Origin: Sanderia malayensis
Taxonomy: Eukaryota > Cnidaria > Scyphozoa > Semaeostomeae > Pelagiidae
Assembly: GCA_013076295.1 (NCBI GenBank)
Contig: RQOL01000699.1
Coordinates: forward strand, 372,001 to 436,000
Direction: 5' to 3'
Length of the DNA: 64,000 bases
Numbering within the stretch: position 1 is the first letter of the stretch; each line of letters starts with the position of its first letter. Shown here piece after piece: positions 1 to 9,121 of the stretch. The translations under genes were made by a program, and so were the position numbers. The notes beneath the pieces are model-generated. The model ran no database searches, was not told where the DNA came from, and saw only the letters and a program-made list of their open reading frames with translations.

Positions 1-25
1 GTTATGGTATAAAACTTTCAGTAGA

Positions 26-631
26 ATGATTGATGGAATGATTGTTACTGGAAGGGAACTATACTCAATGTTACAAAACAAATTTGGATGGAAAAATGAA
101 AATATTGAAGAGTCAGAAATATGGAAAAGAGCCAATGGAGAAGAGTGGAAAGTAGTGTGGTGGACAATTTGGAAATGGGCAGTATATGAGGAATTAACAT
201 GGCAGAAAATAATTGATGTTATGAAATTGATTAATCGAGAAGCGAGTAGAATATGCGTGAACAGTACAAGTTTCTATGTGAATAAAAATCCAATGATGTT
301 GCAAATAATTACAATGGATGATGTGAGAAGTCTTATTAATTTTCTTTTAAATGAAAAATGGGTTAACACACTAGAAAATCGTAGAGGAAAGGATTGTCAT
401 GGGGCCCATCTTATTATCATTATTATTATTATTATTGTAGCGGCTATTTCATTATTATTATTATATTTGATTATTGCGAGCGGCAACAATTCACGTATCG
501 AATTGCAACGAGTTGCAGTTGAATTTTATACTACGAAGAGTTATGAAGATTATAAAGAATTACGAAGATTACGAAGAATTATTACGATTATAAAGAATTA
601 CGAATATTATGAAGATTATAAAGAATTATGA
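26..631 (+). CDS. Tail-anchored hypothetical protein, 5' end open at window edge
   Basis: A 201-codon ORF whose frame stays open upstream to base 2, so the true start may lie outside the window. About residues 40-75 form a Trp-rich amphipathic stretch. Residues about 131-153 are a strongly hydrophobic segment, part of it a run of eight isoleucines encoded by an (ATT)n microsatellite, so one membrane anchor near the C-terminus is likely. The last 45 residues read through degenerate copies of the adjacent 10-bp repeat and are probably not ancestral. Tail anchoring, size and the neighbouring Bcl-2-like ORF raise the possibility of a second, very diverged Bcl-2-type protein, with the WKVVWW region standing where BH1 would be. 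No BH1 NWGR or BH2 motif is actually present, so this is a guess. It belongs to the compact plus-strand ORF block that continues to 3542. Confidence 0.4.
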   Translation: MIDGMIVTGRELYSMLQNKFGWKNENIEESEIWKRANGEEWKVVWWTIWKWAVYEELTWQKIIDVMKLINREASRICVNSTSFYVNKNPMMLQIITMDDVRSLINFLLNEKWVNTLENRRGKDCHGAHLIIIIIIIIVAAISLLLLYLIIASGNNSRIELQRVAVEFYTTKSYEDYKELRRLRRIITIIKNYEYYEDYKEL

Positions 632-690
632 AGAATTATGAAGAATTATGAAGAATTATGAAGAATTATGAAGAATTATGAAGAATTATA
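538..690. repeat. 10-bp tandem repeat, unit AAGAATTATG
   Basis: Seven near-perfect head-to-tail units occupy 621-690, preceded by degenerate units back to about 538. The array overlaps the 3' end of the first ORF and supplies its stop codon. Confidence 0.9.
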
Positions 691-1309
691 CGATATTACG
701 AAGATTTAGAGAATTTGAAGATTGAAGTTTGAATATTACGTGGACACCGAGATGTCCTTCATTGTTATTGAAGCTACGTGGACTATATTATGAAGATTAC
801 TTAAAGATTACGTGGACACCGAGATGTCCTTGGAGATGCGCAGTTAATTAACAAACAATAGAACTTTAGGTACTTAATTATGGCTTCTGTGCAACGTACG
901 TGCACGAGGCCCAGGTTATCTTCGCGCCTAGATGTATAGAGCCAGTGGAGCGCGTTGAAGCCACCAACGTGTTCAGGGCTTCTGTTCTTTGTGGGTGTTG
1001 AAGTACAGGGTATTTTACATGTAACCACGCTTGTGTAACATGTGTTATCTAGTTTTAAATACTCTGTAAAACCTATTATCATTGCTCAGTTTCAGCTCGT
1101 TGAGCTCAGTGTTGGGAGCTCAACTGATTATATTCTATCGATACATTTTGCCGCAAGAACTTTGATTCTCTGGTCGAAACCTTAGCGTACAGCACCATTG
1201 CTTAGCGAGACATCGCCTACCGAGTTTCTGGTTACCGTCCCCAGCTCTGGGGTGGAATTCTTAAAGAAACACCTCACGACAGGATGGAACAGTACCTACC
1301 ATAAATGCA
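632..1309. other. Non-coding spacer with a direct-repeat pair
   Basis: No convincing gene. An about 25-bp sequence containing ACGTGGACACCGAGATGTCC occurs twice in direct orientation, near 734-757 and 810-833, with a third partial match (CTACGTGGAC) at about 773. Several GAGCTC palindromes lie at 1098-1128. The spacer could be an intergenic control region of the virus-like block or a boundary between element and host DNA; the sequence does not decide. Confidence 0.45.
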
Positions 1310-1498
1310 ATGATTATGATGTTTGATGCGTGGATGTGGTCATTATTGGATTCATCACAAAGAACACTAGAGTCATTGATGGATGCTTTGGATAATCCAT
1401 GGATGAGATATGTGCGAGATCATTTGGAGGAATTAGTTGAAGAAAATATAAATGACATAGAAAATATAAATGCCATGATTTCATCAATTACATTATGA
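1310..1498 (+). CDS. Small acidic hypothetical protein (62 aa)
   Basis: Short ORF with an upstream in-frame start choice between two closely spaced Met codons. The product is Met- and Asp/Glu-rich, with a helical C-terminal half (EELVEENINDIENINAM). No family recognised. It is the first member of a run of plus-strand ORFs separated by only 0-91 bp, and the next ORF begins 51 bp downstream after an AT-rich stretch (TATAATATATAAG at about 1513-1525) that could serve as a TATA-like element. Support is position, strand and spacing only. Confidence 0.35.
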   Translation: MIMMFDAWMWSLLDSSQRTLESLMDALDNPWMRYVRDHLEELVEENINDIENINAMISSITL

Positions 1499-1549
1499 AA
1501 TGAGTCACATTGTATAATATATAAGTTATTCAGATAACTAATATGTAAA

Positions 1550-1972
1550 ATGCCTCTTTCAGAAATAACATGGTTTGTGATAGATGATTTTGTATTAGTT
1601 AATGTAGAAAAGAAAAGTGTAGAGGAAGTACATTCTAATACGAGAGTAATGATGCGATTGGTTAAAGAGATTTGTAATAAACATGAACTTTTAATGACTT
1701 CAATTAATAATCGAATTGATGTAGTGAATCTGCCTGATATAGTGCAAGAAATGATGAAAGATGGAAAGGAAAATTGGGGAAGGGTGGTAACAGTATTCGC
1801 TGTTTGTGCAAAGAAACTTCAATCATCAAAAAAACATGAAATAGAAGTTAGAGATTCTTTGATAAAATATATGTATTCAAGGGAACAGGATTGGGATGGA
1901 TTTATGCGAAAGTTTGAACAAAAAGTTAGCTGGAAAGAAAAAATAATGGAATATATTGGATACCTAATGTGA
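1550..1972 (+). CDS. Bcl-2-like protein (virus-type apoptosis regulator)
   Basis: A 140-residue intronless ORF. The sequence shows the two diagnostic Bcl-2 motifs in the right order: a BH1-type ENWGRVVTVFAV at about residues 76-87, with the invariant NWGR, and a BH2-type SREQDWDGFMRKFE at about 111-124, with the W-D-G-F core. BH3 and BH4 are not obvious, and there is no C-terminal membrane anchor. Known of the family: cellular and viral Bcl-2 proteins bind BH3 helices of pro-apoptotic partners at mitochondria and block cell death; many large DNA viruses encode short copies of about 140-180 residues. Inference: an anti-apoptotic gene carried by an integrated virus-like element. Lack of introns and 50-90 bp spacing to neighbours fit a viral rather than host copy. 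An intronless, retrotransposed host Bcl-2 fragment is the main alternative. Confidence 0.72.
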   Translation: MPLSEITWFVIDDFVLVNVEKKSVEEVHSNTRVMMRLVKEICNKHELLMTSINNRIDVVNLPDIVQEMMKDGKENWGRVVTVFAVCAKKLQSSKKHEIEVRDSLIKYMYSREQDWDGFMRKFEQKVSWKEKIMEYIGYLM

Positions 1973-2062
1973 AAAGGAAGAAATGAATTATTTTTTATTA
2001 AAGTAATAAAATTATTGTATAAAGGAGCGTGTAGTAATATGAAATAATAAGAAACGAAAAAA

Positions 2063-2617
2063 ATGGCATACATATATGATTTTACGTACAAAACTCCAAA
2101 TAATTCATCAGTGTATAAAATCAGTGATGGATTGAGAAAATATATACCAGGTGCACAAAATGCAAAAAATTTATTATATGTTGCTGCTAAAAATGGATAT
2201 GGTGATGTGAAGGTAAAATGTAGGCTTGTATTTAAAGAAAATGAAGAAACGAAAGTTGCACTAGCAAAACCAGAGGAATGGGTTATGCCAGCACGTTCAT
2301 TGTCTATAGGATTTGCAAAATTAGAATCAATTAATAGACTTTTGTATGAAACAAATGATAAAGAAGAAGCATGGCTACCGATTGTCAATCCAACAAGAAA
2401 ACGAATAGCTCCAACGCGTGTTGTTGGGAGGAGAGTTAGTAAAAAAACCAGACATCAATCACAACAAGTAGATAAAAGTATTATTATGGAAAGATTCTTC
2501 CCTGATGATGAAATTACAGATGATATGGAATTTGTTGATGGGGTGGAAATTGATATGGAGTTGGTAAAAAAAGAAGACGAAAAGAACATGGAAGAGATGG
2601 AAGAGAAAAAAGAATAA
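2063..2617 (+). CDS. Hypothetical protein with basic patch and acidic tail (184 aa)
   Basis: Intronless ORF starting 90 bp after the Bcl-2-like gene. The N-terminal 110 residues look globular. A cluster of Arg/Lys follows (PTRKRIAPTRVVGRR, about residues 112-126, then SKKTR), which reads as a nuclear-localisation or DNA-binding patch. The last 45 residues are strongly acidic and end in a Glu/Lys run. The charge pattern resembles small core or scaffold proteins of midsize DNA viruses, but no specific homologue is recognised. The long minus-strand ORF over the same region is a shadow. Confidence 0.55.
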   Translation: MAYIYDFTYKTPNNSSVYKISDGLRKYIPGAQNAKNLLYVAAKNGYGDVKVKCRLVFKENEETKVALAKPEEWVMPARSLSIGFAKLESINRLLYETNDKEEAWLPIVNPTRKRIAPTRVVGRRVSKKTRHQSQQVDKSIIMERFFPDDEITDDMEFVDGVEIDMELVKKEDEKNMEEMEEKKE

Positions 2618-2708
2618 GAACATTTGAAATTAAAAATGAACAATTTAAAAAAACTATTAGAATAAATACTTTTACATAGAACTAGAAAAGAAATATGTAA
2701 AAGTCACA

Positions 2709-2978
2709 ATGTTTCCGATAAATAGTAGTGTGCAAGGAATGTTGTATAATCAACAAGTATATGATCGATTTATGAACAAATATTATTCACCAAATAATCA
2801 AAATTTAAGTATTCAGAGATATCGATTTAAAAAGAATAAATCATTAGCAGATGTGCGAAAAATAGCTATAAAAACTAAGACAAAGGCTATTTCTGGTTTA
2901 AAATCAAAATTTAAAGCGCAACGCGTTGTATTATTACCAAATCGAGCTCTGGTGATTGCGGGAATTGTAACAAAATAA
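2709..2978 (+). CDS. Small basic hypothetical protein (89 aa)
   Basis: Intronless 89-codon ORF. The N-terminus is Asn/Tyr/Gln-rich and the middle is very basic (RYRFKKNKS, then KTKTKAISGLKSKFKAQR), ending in a short hydrophobic tail. The composition fits a small virion core or DNA-condensing peptide of the kind seen in adenovirus-like and Polinton-like genomes; this is inference from charge and context only. Its stop codon directly abuts the ATG of the next ORF (TAAATG), an arrangement typical of compact viral genomes and rare between host genes. Confidence 0.5.
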   Translation: MFPINSSVQGMLYNQQVYDRFMNKYYSPNNQNLSIQRYRFKKNKSLADVRKIAIKTKTKAISGLKSKFKAQRVVLLPNRALVIAGIVTK

Positions 2979-3542
2979 ATGGATACTAAGGAAGATAATA
3001 AACCATTATTAACAGAACAGAAAGAAAATGAAGTAGAAAATAATCAAAAAGATAGTGGTGTTAATTTGCATAATAAGCATGTATTAGTATCACTGAAAGA
3101 TTACACAAGATTACAACAAATTAAAGCGCATGATGTACCTAATAGTTATGAACAAAAGATAAAAGAGTTAAAGGAAAGTGCATTAACAACAGACAATCCA
3201 ATAGAACGAATTGCTTTATTAACGAAAGCGGCACAACTAAAAGATTTGTTGCAAACAATATATGTTGAATCTGGAATAGATACTGAAAATGTTGGTAAAG
3301 AAAAAAGTGAAAACCTTGCGGTTAGTACACAACAACGGAAAATAGCAGAATTACAACGGCAAATGACGCAAATTAGTAATAATAAGAAACTTTCAGCAGA
3401 AGAGAAACACGAAAAAGTTAAGCATATATTGAAACAAATTCAACAATTTAGAAGTCTTTTTAATGAAAAGAAAGAACAACAGTTAAAGGAGATTTTAAAT
3501 GGCCACAATATATCAGATGTCAATATGCTGTGGATAATTTAA
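2979..3542 (+). CDS. Coiled-coil hypothetical protein (187 aa)
   Basis: ORF begins at the base after the previous stop. The N-terminal 35 residues are polar and probably disordered. About residues 50-180 are helical, Gln/Lys/Glu-rich heptad-like sequence (for example QQRKIAELQRQMTQI), so a coiled coil is likely. No signal peptide or membrane segment. No family recognised. It is the last clearly open frame of the compact block. Immediately downstream (3543-3640) short frames continue but are broken by stops, so the element probably ends or decays here. Confidence 0.5.
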   Translation: MDTKEDNKPLLTEQKENEVENNQKDSGVNLHNKHVLVSLKDYTRLQQIKAHDVPNSYEQKIKELKESALTTDNPIERIALLTKAAQLKDLLQTIYVESGIDTENVGKEKSENLAVSTQQRKIAELQRQMTQISNNKKLSAEEKHEKVKHILKQIQQFRSLFNEKKEQQLKEILNGHNISDVNMLWII

Positions 3543-3849
3543 GACCTAACACAATTAAATTTATAACAGCATTATGGAAAACACTTTTTTGATCAAGTAC
3601 ATGCAAAACAACAAGCCAAGATATTGAGCTCTTTTAACGATATTTTGAGGTTGGAAATTTTAAACATTTCTGTATTCCATTCCAGGAAACAAATAGCATG
3701 AATGCAGCGTGAATTCCGGCTGGCGAGCCACCCTGCCCCCCTCTCGACAGCAAATGTGGTTGCATTAATAATAAAAGAAATTTAACAGGTACGCCTTTCA
3801 GTTTTAATTCTATCATTCACTCACTCAATAGGGATTCAAAAAAGAAACA
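3543..3849. other. Junction between virus-like block and NLR unit A
   Basis: No intact gene. Unit B has about 440 bp of recognisable 5' flank (10656-11100) before its leader exon. Here that flank is absent and the homology to unit B starts only at about 3865. The missing flank places a breakpoint (insertion, deletion or recombination) between 3542 and about 3865. Confidence 0.4.
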
Positions 3850-3864
3850 TCGAGATGATGACGA

Positions 3865-3974
3865 TCGAGAAAAAAGTTTGTCTTCACTCCGCAAGGAAAG
3901 ACATGGATTAAAGTTACACCATCAAGTCGAGTGTTGTTCTACATCAGAAATATAAGTATTAATGGATGAGTTGG
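3865..3974 (+). other. Probable 5' UTR exon of NLR unit A
   Basis: The stretch containing AAGTTTGTCTTCACTCCGCA is conserved with 11128-11221 of unit B and ends at a GT donor (GGGTAATT) in both units. The next acceptor (TTTATAG) lies just before the HEPN start codon. Frames do not join to the ATG, so it is taken as untranslated leader. Confidence 0.45.
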
Positions 3975-4091
3975 GTAATTTCTTACCTTTTCCATGATGA
4001 TTTTCACCTGTTAAATGCAATGTAGTGTAGTGTAGTGTTTATTTCATAGTGAACTTTTTGCTTTATAGAAACCACATCCTAAAATCAGGCC

Positions 4092-4623
4092 ATGGAAATT
4101 TCCGAGGAGGAAGAAAACTGTTTCAGACTCAGCAAGTTATTTTATAATGATATCCCTGTTCACCTTAGAACATTGCTCAAAGATAAATGGGATGGGAAGC
4201 ACCCAACTGACAAATGGGATGACAAACCAGCGAGTGGGGCACTTTTGATAAATGAGATTAAGATTTTTCGTCCGGATTTTCTCAAACGCTCGGCGTATTT
4301 GGAAAAGAAATTCAAAGAAGGAGATAGCACAAAATGGGATGTAACAGCACTCTGTGGTGCTATTTTAAATTCTGATTTACAATTATCAGACCGTGAAAAG
4401 AATGCAATTATTCAAATTCGAGATATTAGAAACAAGCACCTGGGTCATGCTAGTTTTTTGAATATCTCTGATGAAGATATTAAGAAACTGTTTGCAGATG
4501 TGGAAAAGGCTTATAAATTATTTGATTGGGCGACAAGTGGGTTGTGTAAGGTCAGAGATGGCTCTCTTACCACAAAAGAGATAACAACATTACGGAATCA
4601 AATTGATCGTGAAAGAAAAGAAG
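4092..4623 (+). CDS. NLR unit A, exon 1: DZIP3-type HEPN domain
   Basis: The exon encodes about 177 residues. The start ATG has a strong context (GGCCATGG), identical in unit B. Helical sequence follows with paired Trp-Asp motifs and, near residue 115, RDIRNKHLGH, which contains the R-x(4-6)-H signature of HEPN domains. DZIP3-like HEPN modules are known at the N-terminus of many cnidarian and sponge NLR-like proteins, and HEPN folds are often RNases or RNA binders. The exon ends in phase 1 at AAGAAG|GTATTT. The 357-bp intron (4624-4980) then joins to CGATCGAAG, giving an uninterrupted frame into the NB-ARC exon. It is intact, unlike the frameshifted second exon. Confidence 0.78.
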
Positions 4624-4980
4624 GTATTTTCTATAAGTCTTTGATGTGAATTGCGATGGAGATCTTTATCCTAGTTTTTAGAACTCATTCCCGCTTTTAG
4701 ATATTCCCTGTTTCCCTGATTCCCTTTGATTTTATTTTTTGGAAGAGTGATCAACAATTTTCGAGAGCTGTTGTGATCTGGTTCTAGATTGAGGAGCCCA
4801 CTATATAAATTATTGCATACATTTGTTTTTTGCAGAATGCCCCTTTAGCAACTTAGTATAAGCATGCTCATTATTATGTGTCACATGGTTCCATTAACAC
4901 TAACACAGATTCTAAGCTTTTTATTGTTCTCCACAACTAAAGAAATCTTGTATTGTGACATCAATTTTTCCTAAATTTAG

Positions 4981-7900
4981 CGATCGAAGTCATTTCAACA
5001 GACTTTCATAATCTGCCTGAAGATATTCCAAATTATATTGGTAGAGAAGAGGAGATGAAAAACTTATTGGATGCTGTTGAGCGCAAAGAAGGTCACCAAG
5101 TCATCTTAATACATGGTGGACCATGCTATGGAAAGTCAGCTTTTGCAACCAAATTTGGTTATGGAATGGTCAAAAAAGGTTCCAACTACGTCATATGGAT
5201 AGATATCAGGAGTATCGTCTATGATAGAATTGCCCCTAATGTTGAAAGTTTGGCAATGAGAATCTTGGACGAGTTTGGCATAGATGTAGATGATTGTAAG
5301 GAAAAAGCACAGAAATATCTGGAGATGAAATGCAAAACTATTAGAAAGAACAATAAACAGCTTCTGATCATTCTTGACAATGCCGACAGCCTGATGGCTA
5401 TTGATGAAAATTCAAATGATATCACAGATGCTTATAAGATGATGAAAGCCTGACTAGCGATGGTGTAAAAGTTGCATTAACATCAAGATCGAGTAGACTA
5501 ATGGATGTGCAGAAAGTTCAAATTAAGCCTTTTACTGAAAGTGAGGGAAAGATGTACCTTGAGTCAACATTAGTTAAAGATGCCTTAATGGACAGAGATG
5601 ATCTTGTTGAACGCTTGAATGCTTGCAGTCATGGCATGCCTCTTGCCCTTAAAATCCTGGTTAATGCAGTTAACAATGCTGAAGATTCTCAATATCTGCA
5701 GGATTATCTCAATGATGTAGAGAACAAAACTATCACAACATTGGATGAAGAACATCCAATAATGCATCTATTTGAAATATCTTTCAAATATCTACAAAAT
5801 GAAGAGCTAGAGATGATCAAGATGTTAGCTGTGTATCCCAGTGCCTTTTCATATAGATATGTAAAAAAGCTATCAAACCAACTCAACATAAACGCAAGAA
5901 AATCTTTTAATGCAGTAAAGAAGAAAAGCCTATTGGAGATAAATACAGACAGCTATTACTTTCATCCTTTATTTCTGGATTACATAAAGAAAACAAAATG
6001 GGTTAGAAAAGATGAAGAAAAATTTCAGAAATGTTTAATTGAAGTTTATATCACTGCAATGTTTGACCTTGGTACGAAATCTCTAAAAAAGGATAAGTTT
6101 TCTGAATGTTTAAAGGAAGCAAAAGTAGAGAAAAGCAACTTTCTGTATGTGATGGATTTAGTAAAGAAGGAAAGAATACCAGCACTAAGTGGAAATACAT
6201 TTAATAAAACAGCTAATGAGTACATTGCAATGATCTTGTTTATGAATGATTTTATATATGGCCCCATTTTAATTGATTTTTTAAAAACATGTGAGACCTT
6301 CGCTTCAGATGAATCCAAGTATTATGGACACTGCTGTCATTATGAGCTTCATAAAAAGGTTTTGAAGAATGAGTACATTCAAGAGCCAAATGAACAGAAA
6401 GTTTTAGATGATGAAGGTAGAAGGTGTTGCACGCTTTTATTGAAACGCAGGCAATTGGTTGACGAAGTGCACAGTAAAGAGTTTGAGAGAAGAACAGATG
6501 ATGTCATTTTAGAAGATCTTCGAAACCTTTTAGATGAGACTGAGCAACTTTCAGACAGCAATCTGGCAGGTTATTTCAAGCTTAAGTTTTTAAAGCTGTT
6601 TGGACTGTTCTACAGAAATGCGGTAAGCAACGAAAAAAAGTCAATTTCGTATTTTTGTCAAGCCATGGATGTTTCTTTAGATGTGTTTGGAAGGCATCCG
6701 TTGACGTTTGACTGCTACGTTCAAATTGCAAAATGTTACTCGAGATTTCAATTGTTCGAAAAAGCAAATGAGTACTTCGAGTTTGCAAAATGTTTTGCCG
6801 AAAGTATGAGCATGCAAGATGTTAAGCAATATGCAAACTATCTTCTAGCCCATGGTCGTTGTCTCATTGATTCTAAAGTGAAAGAAAATGAACAACAAGG
6901 CGTTGCCTTACTTGAGCAGTCTCTTGAAACTTGTGACGATACCCATAGCATATTTTTTGCTAGTGCCATTACTGTTTTGATGCGTGTTGATGCAACTTAT
7001 TACAAGAGAAAACTGCTACCTTATTTTTACGATTTGGAAGACCCATCTGGAAACATTTGCAACTCTTTCACAGGATGTGTCATGTTTGGTGAGGACATTA
7101 GCGAATTACTCAAGGCAAGCTCTTTTCTTGGACAAATTTTGGAGAAAAACAAGGTATGGTCAAAGAAATCTTTCAAGCAGATGAAAGCACTTTTGGAATG
7201 GAATAACATGATTTTTGATCATCCTGATGTTTCAAACTATTCAGTCAAAGCGGAGGCTAACAAAGATAGAGTAATCTATCTTGCTGAAGAAGCTCTGAGT
7301 AATTGCAATTGTCCATCAATTTGGGCGTCCATTGTAATTGTTCTCTGCTCCAATGATGTAAAATATTATGAATATGTCCTACCCTACTTTAAAAAACAAG
7401 AACAACCATGTAAAGCGTTATCATTGCTTATCAAAGAAAAATTCATCATTGAAATGAATGCAGCCTATTGTGAAAATGATGGAGATAATATTGAAAGATC
7501 TTCCACCAAAGCTGTTAACGAAATGCAAGAAGCAATTACCCACTTAGAGCATATCATTAAAAGTATTGATGGCCGAAGAAGATTATTTTGTATACAGTCA
7601 TTATATATTTGGAACAAACTAATTGCGGAAATGACGTTGGCCAAGGACAGAGAACAGTTTGCGAAAGAAGCTCTAGATTATATGGAGCAGGGAGCAGTTG
7701 AGCCTTACGCAAACAAAATTAAAAATTTGAGGAAAATTCAAAATGGTACTACGCTAATGGTTCCGGCAGATAAACTGCTAGAGACGTTAAGAGCCCGAAA
7801 ATTTTTATTGAAAATGATTTCCAGAATGAAGATTCCGAAAAACCAGAGAGATAATCTTGAGAAAGACTATTGGGGGTTGCTTGGTGACTCTATGGAAAGT

Positions 7901-8386
7901 ACTAACCTCCATGTCAAAATTAACATAATCAAAGATGCTTTTGAAGTAGCAGATACGTCAATCCAGAGGTATCAACGATATTTGGAGGTATTGCTTCAAC
8001 TTTTATATTCGGCAGAAAGCGGAGTGTGTGAATGGCAATACGAAATATATATTAACTACTTACCAAAGCTTTTGAGGTCTGACGGATTTGACCAAACTCA
8101 TTCCCATCCAGGAGTTGAAATTGGCCAGAATGTCCTCACCCTCCTAAATGATAATAATAGATGCAACTTTAGAGGCAAAGAATGGGTGCAGTTTGAAATA
8201 TTTTACATAATGGCAATATGTACAGAAGGAAGACTTGATGTCAGTAAAAGAATAGCTCATGCTAAGGATGCGATCTCTTTATTTGAAAGGGTTAAGGATA
8301 AGGATTGCGTGCAGAAGAAGATGACGAAGCTAACAGATTTGGTTTTGTGGCAAGCAAAATCCCATCCACTTCGTTACCATAGATGA
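4981..8386 (+). pseudogene. NLR unit A, exon 2: NB-ARC ATPase + TPR-like repeats, one frameshift
   Basis: After the splice the frame reads through YIGREEEM, a P-loop GGPCYGKSA (about 5116-5142) and a Walker-B LLIILDNAD (about 5362-5388). It then shifts at about 5446-5450, where one base is missing relative to unit B. The second frame (open to the stop at 8386) supplies the sensor TSRSSR, the GLPLA-type SHGMPLALKIL and about 850 residues of helical, TPR-like sequence (FEKANEYFEFAKCF and similar). The whole gene would be about 1312 residues. STAND/NB-ARC proteins switch on by ADP-ATP exchange and oligomerise after ligand sensing by the C-terminal repeats. With a single 1-bp lesion in about 3.9 kb of coding sequence, either a sequencing/assembly error or a very young pseudogene is possible. 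A polyadenylation signal AATAAA lies at about 8610. Confidence 0.75.
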
Positions 8387-9121
8387 TAAATGACAGTGGT
8401 GCACCATCATTCAATATTACATTCTGCTATACTAATTTTTGAGTGAGGCTGCAAGATTTAATACGTTATGACATTATGATGATGATACATGATAATGTTT
8501 TCCTATAAACTTTTCCTTTGCGATTGTTATATCATGCTTTGTTTATTTTTCATAGTAATCATATTAGACTGTAGAGCCGTAACTAAAGTATTAGAATAGT
8601 TAAAAGTAAAATAAATAATTGAATGAAAAACATAAATTTTGCCTAATCAGTTAAGTTAATTTTACAGAAAAGCGACCAGGTTTAATTTCATATCAAAGTT
8701 ATGTTAGTTTCGTATTTGACGAATAAAAAAGTTCATAAATATAATTAAAAGTTCCCTTCTCGAAATGTTGTCGTAGATAATATGAAAGACTTTGATAAAT
8801 CAGTATCAATTTGAATTTTGATTATGTAAAGCTTTAAATTACTTACATGCTTTTTTATATAATGCCGTCTGTTGTGAATGTAACAAAGCGACAACAGCAA
8901 CAACTATTCCATTTTTCATTATAATTGCAATTATTACATTGTTGTCATTGTTATTATCATTATAACATGTTACGTAATTTCATCGTGTACTTTTAAATGA
9001 TCTTTGTAGCTGAGTCTAATAATAGATTTTAAGAATTATACCTCCCTTTTTGTTATCTTTTTTTATTATGACAGCTTTATCATTTTTAAAAACCTTTTGA
9101 TAGATATTAGAGACTTTGATA
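8387..9121 (+). other. 3' flank of NLR unit A
   Basis: No gene. About 530 bp (8387-8920) are closely matched downstream of unit B (18316-18860), including the AATAAA-rich stretch near 8610 and the motif TAATGCCGTCTGTTGTGAAT. The rest is AT-rich, and the match resumes at 9083-9121 (TTTTTAAAAACCTTTTG), showing that the duplication unit includes this flank. Confidence 0.6.

Larger units (their letters stand above)
26..3542 (+). mobile_element. Virus-like gene block (Polinton/adintovirus-type remnant suspected)
   Basis: Six plus-strand, intronless ORFs. The last four are separated by 90, 91 and 0 bp, and base composition is more AT-rich than the neighbouring host genes. One product is Bcl-2-like, one is small and basic, one is basic/acidic, and one is coiled-coil. 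This density is unlike the rest of the window, where genes have introns and wide spacers. Integrated midsize DNA viruses of animals (Maverick/Polinton, adintovirus) have such clusters and can carry apoptosis regulators. The hallmark genes (PolB, integrase, packaging ATPase, capsid) are not in the window, so the assignment is an inference; the block runs off the left edge. Confidence 0.5.

Noticed and set aside
1819..2388. 189-codon minus-strand ORF
   Set aside because: Shadow of the two plus-strand virus-like ORFs; Ser/Phe-rich composition typical of antisense AT-rich DNA.
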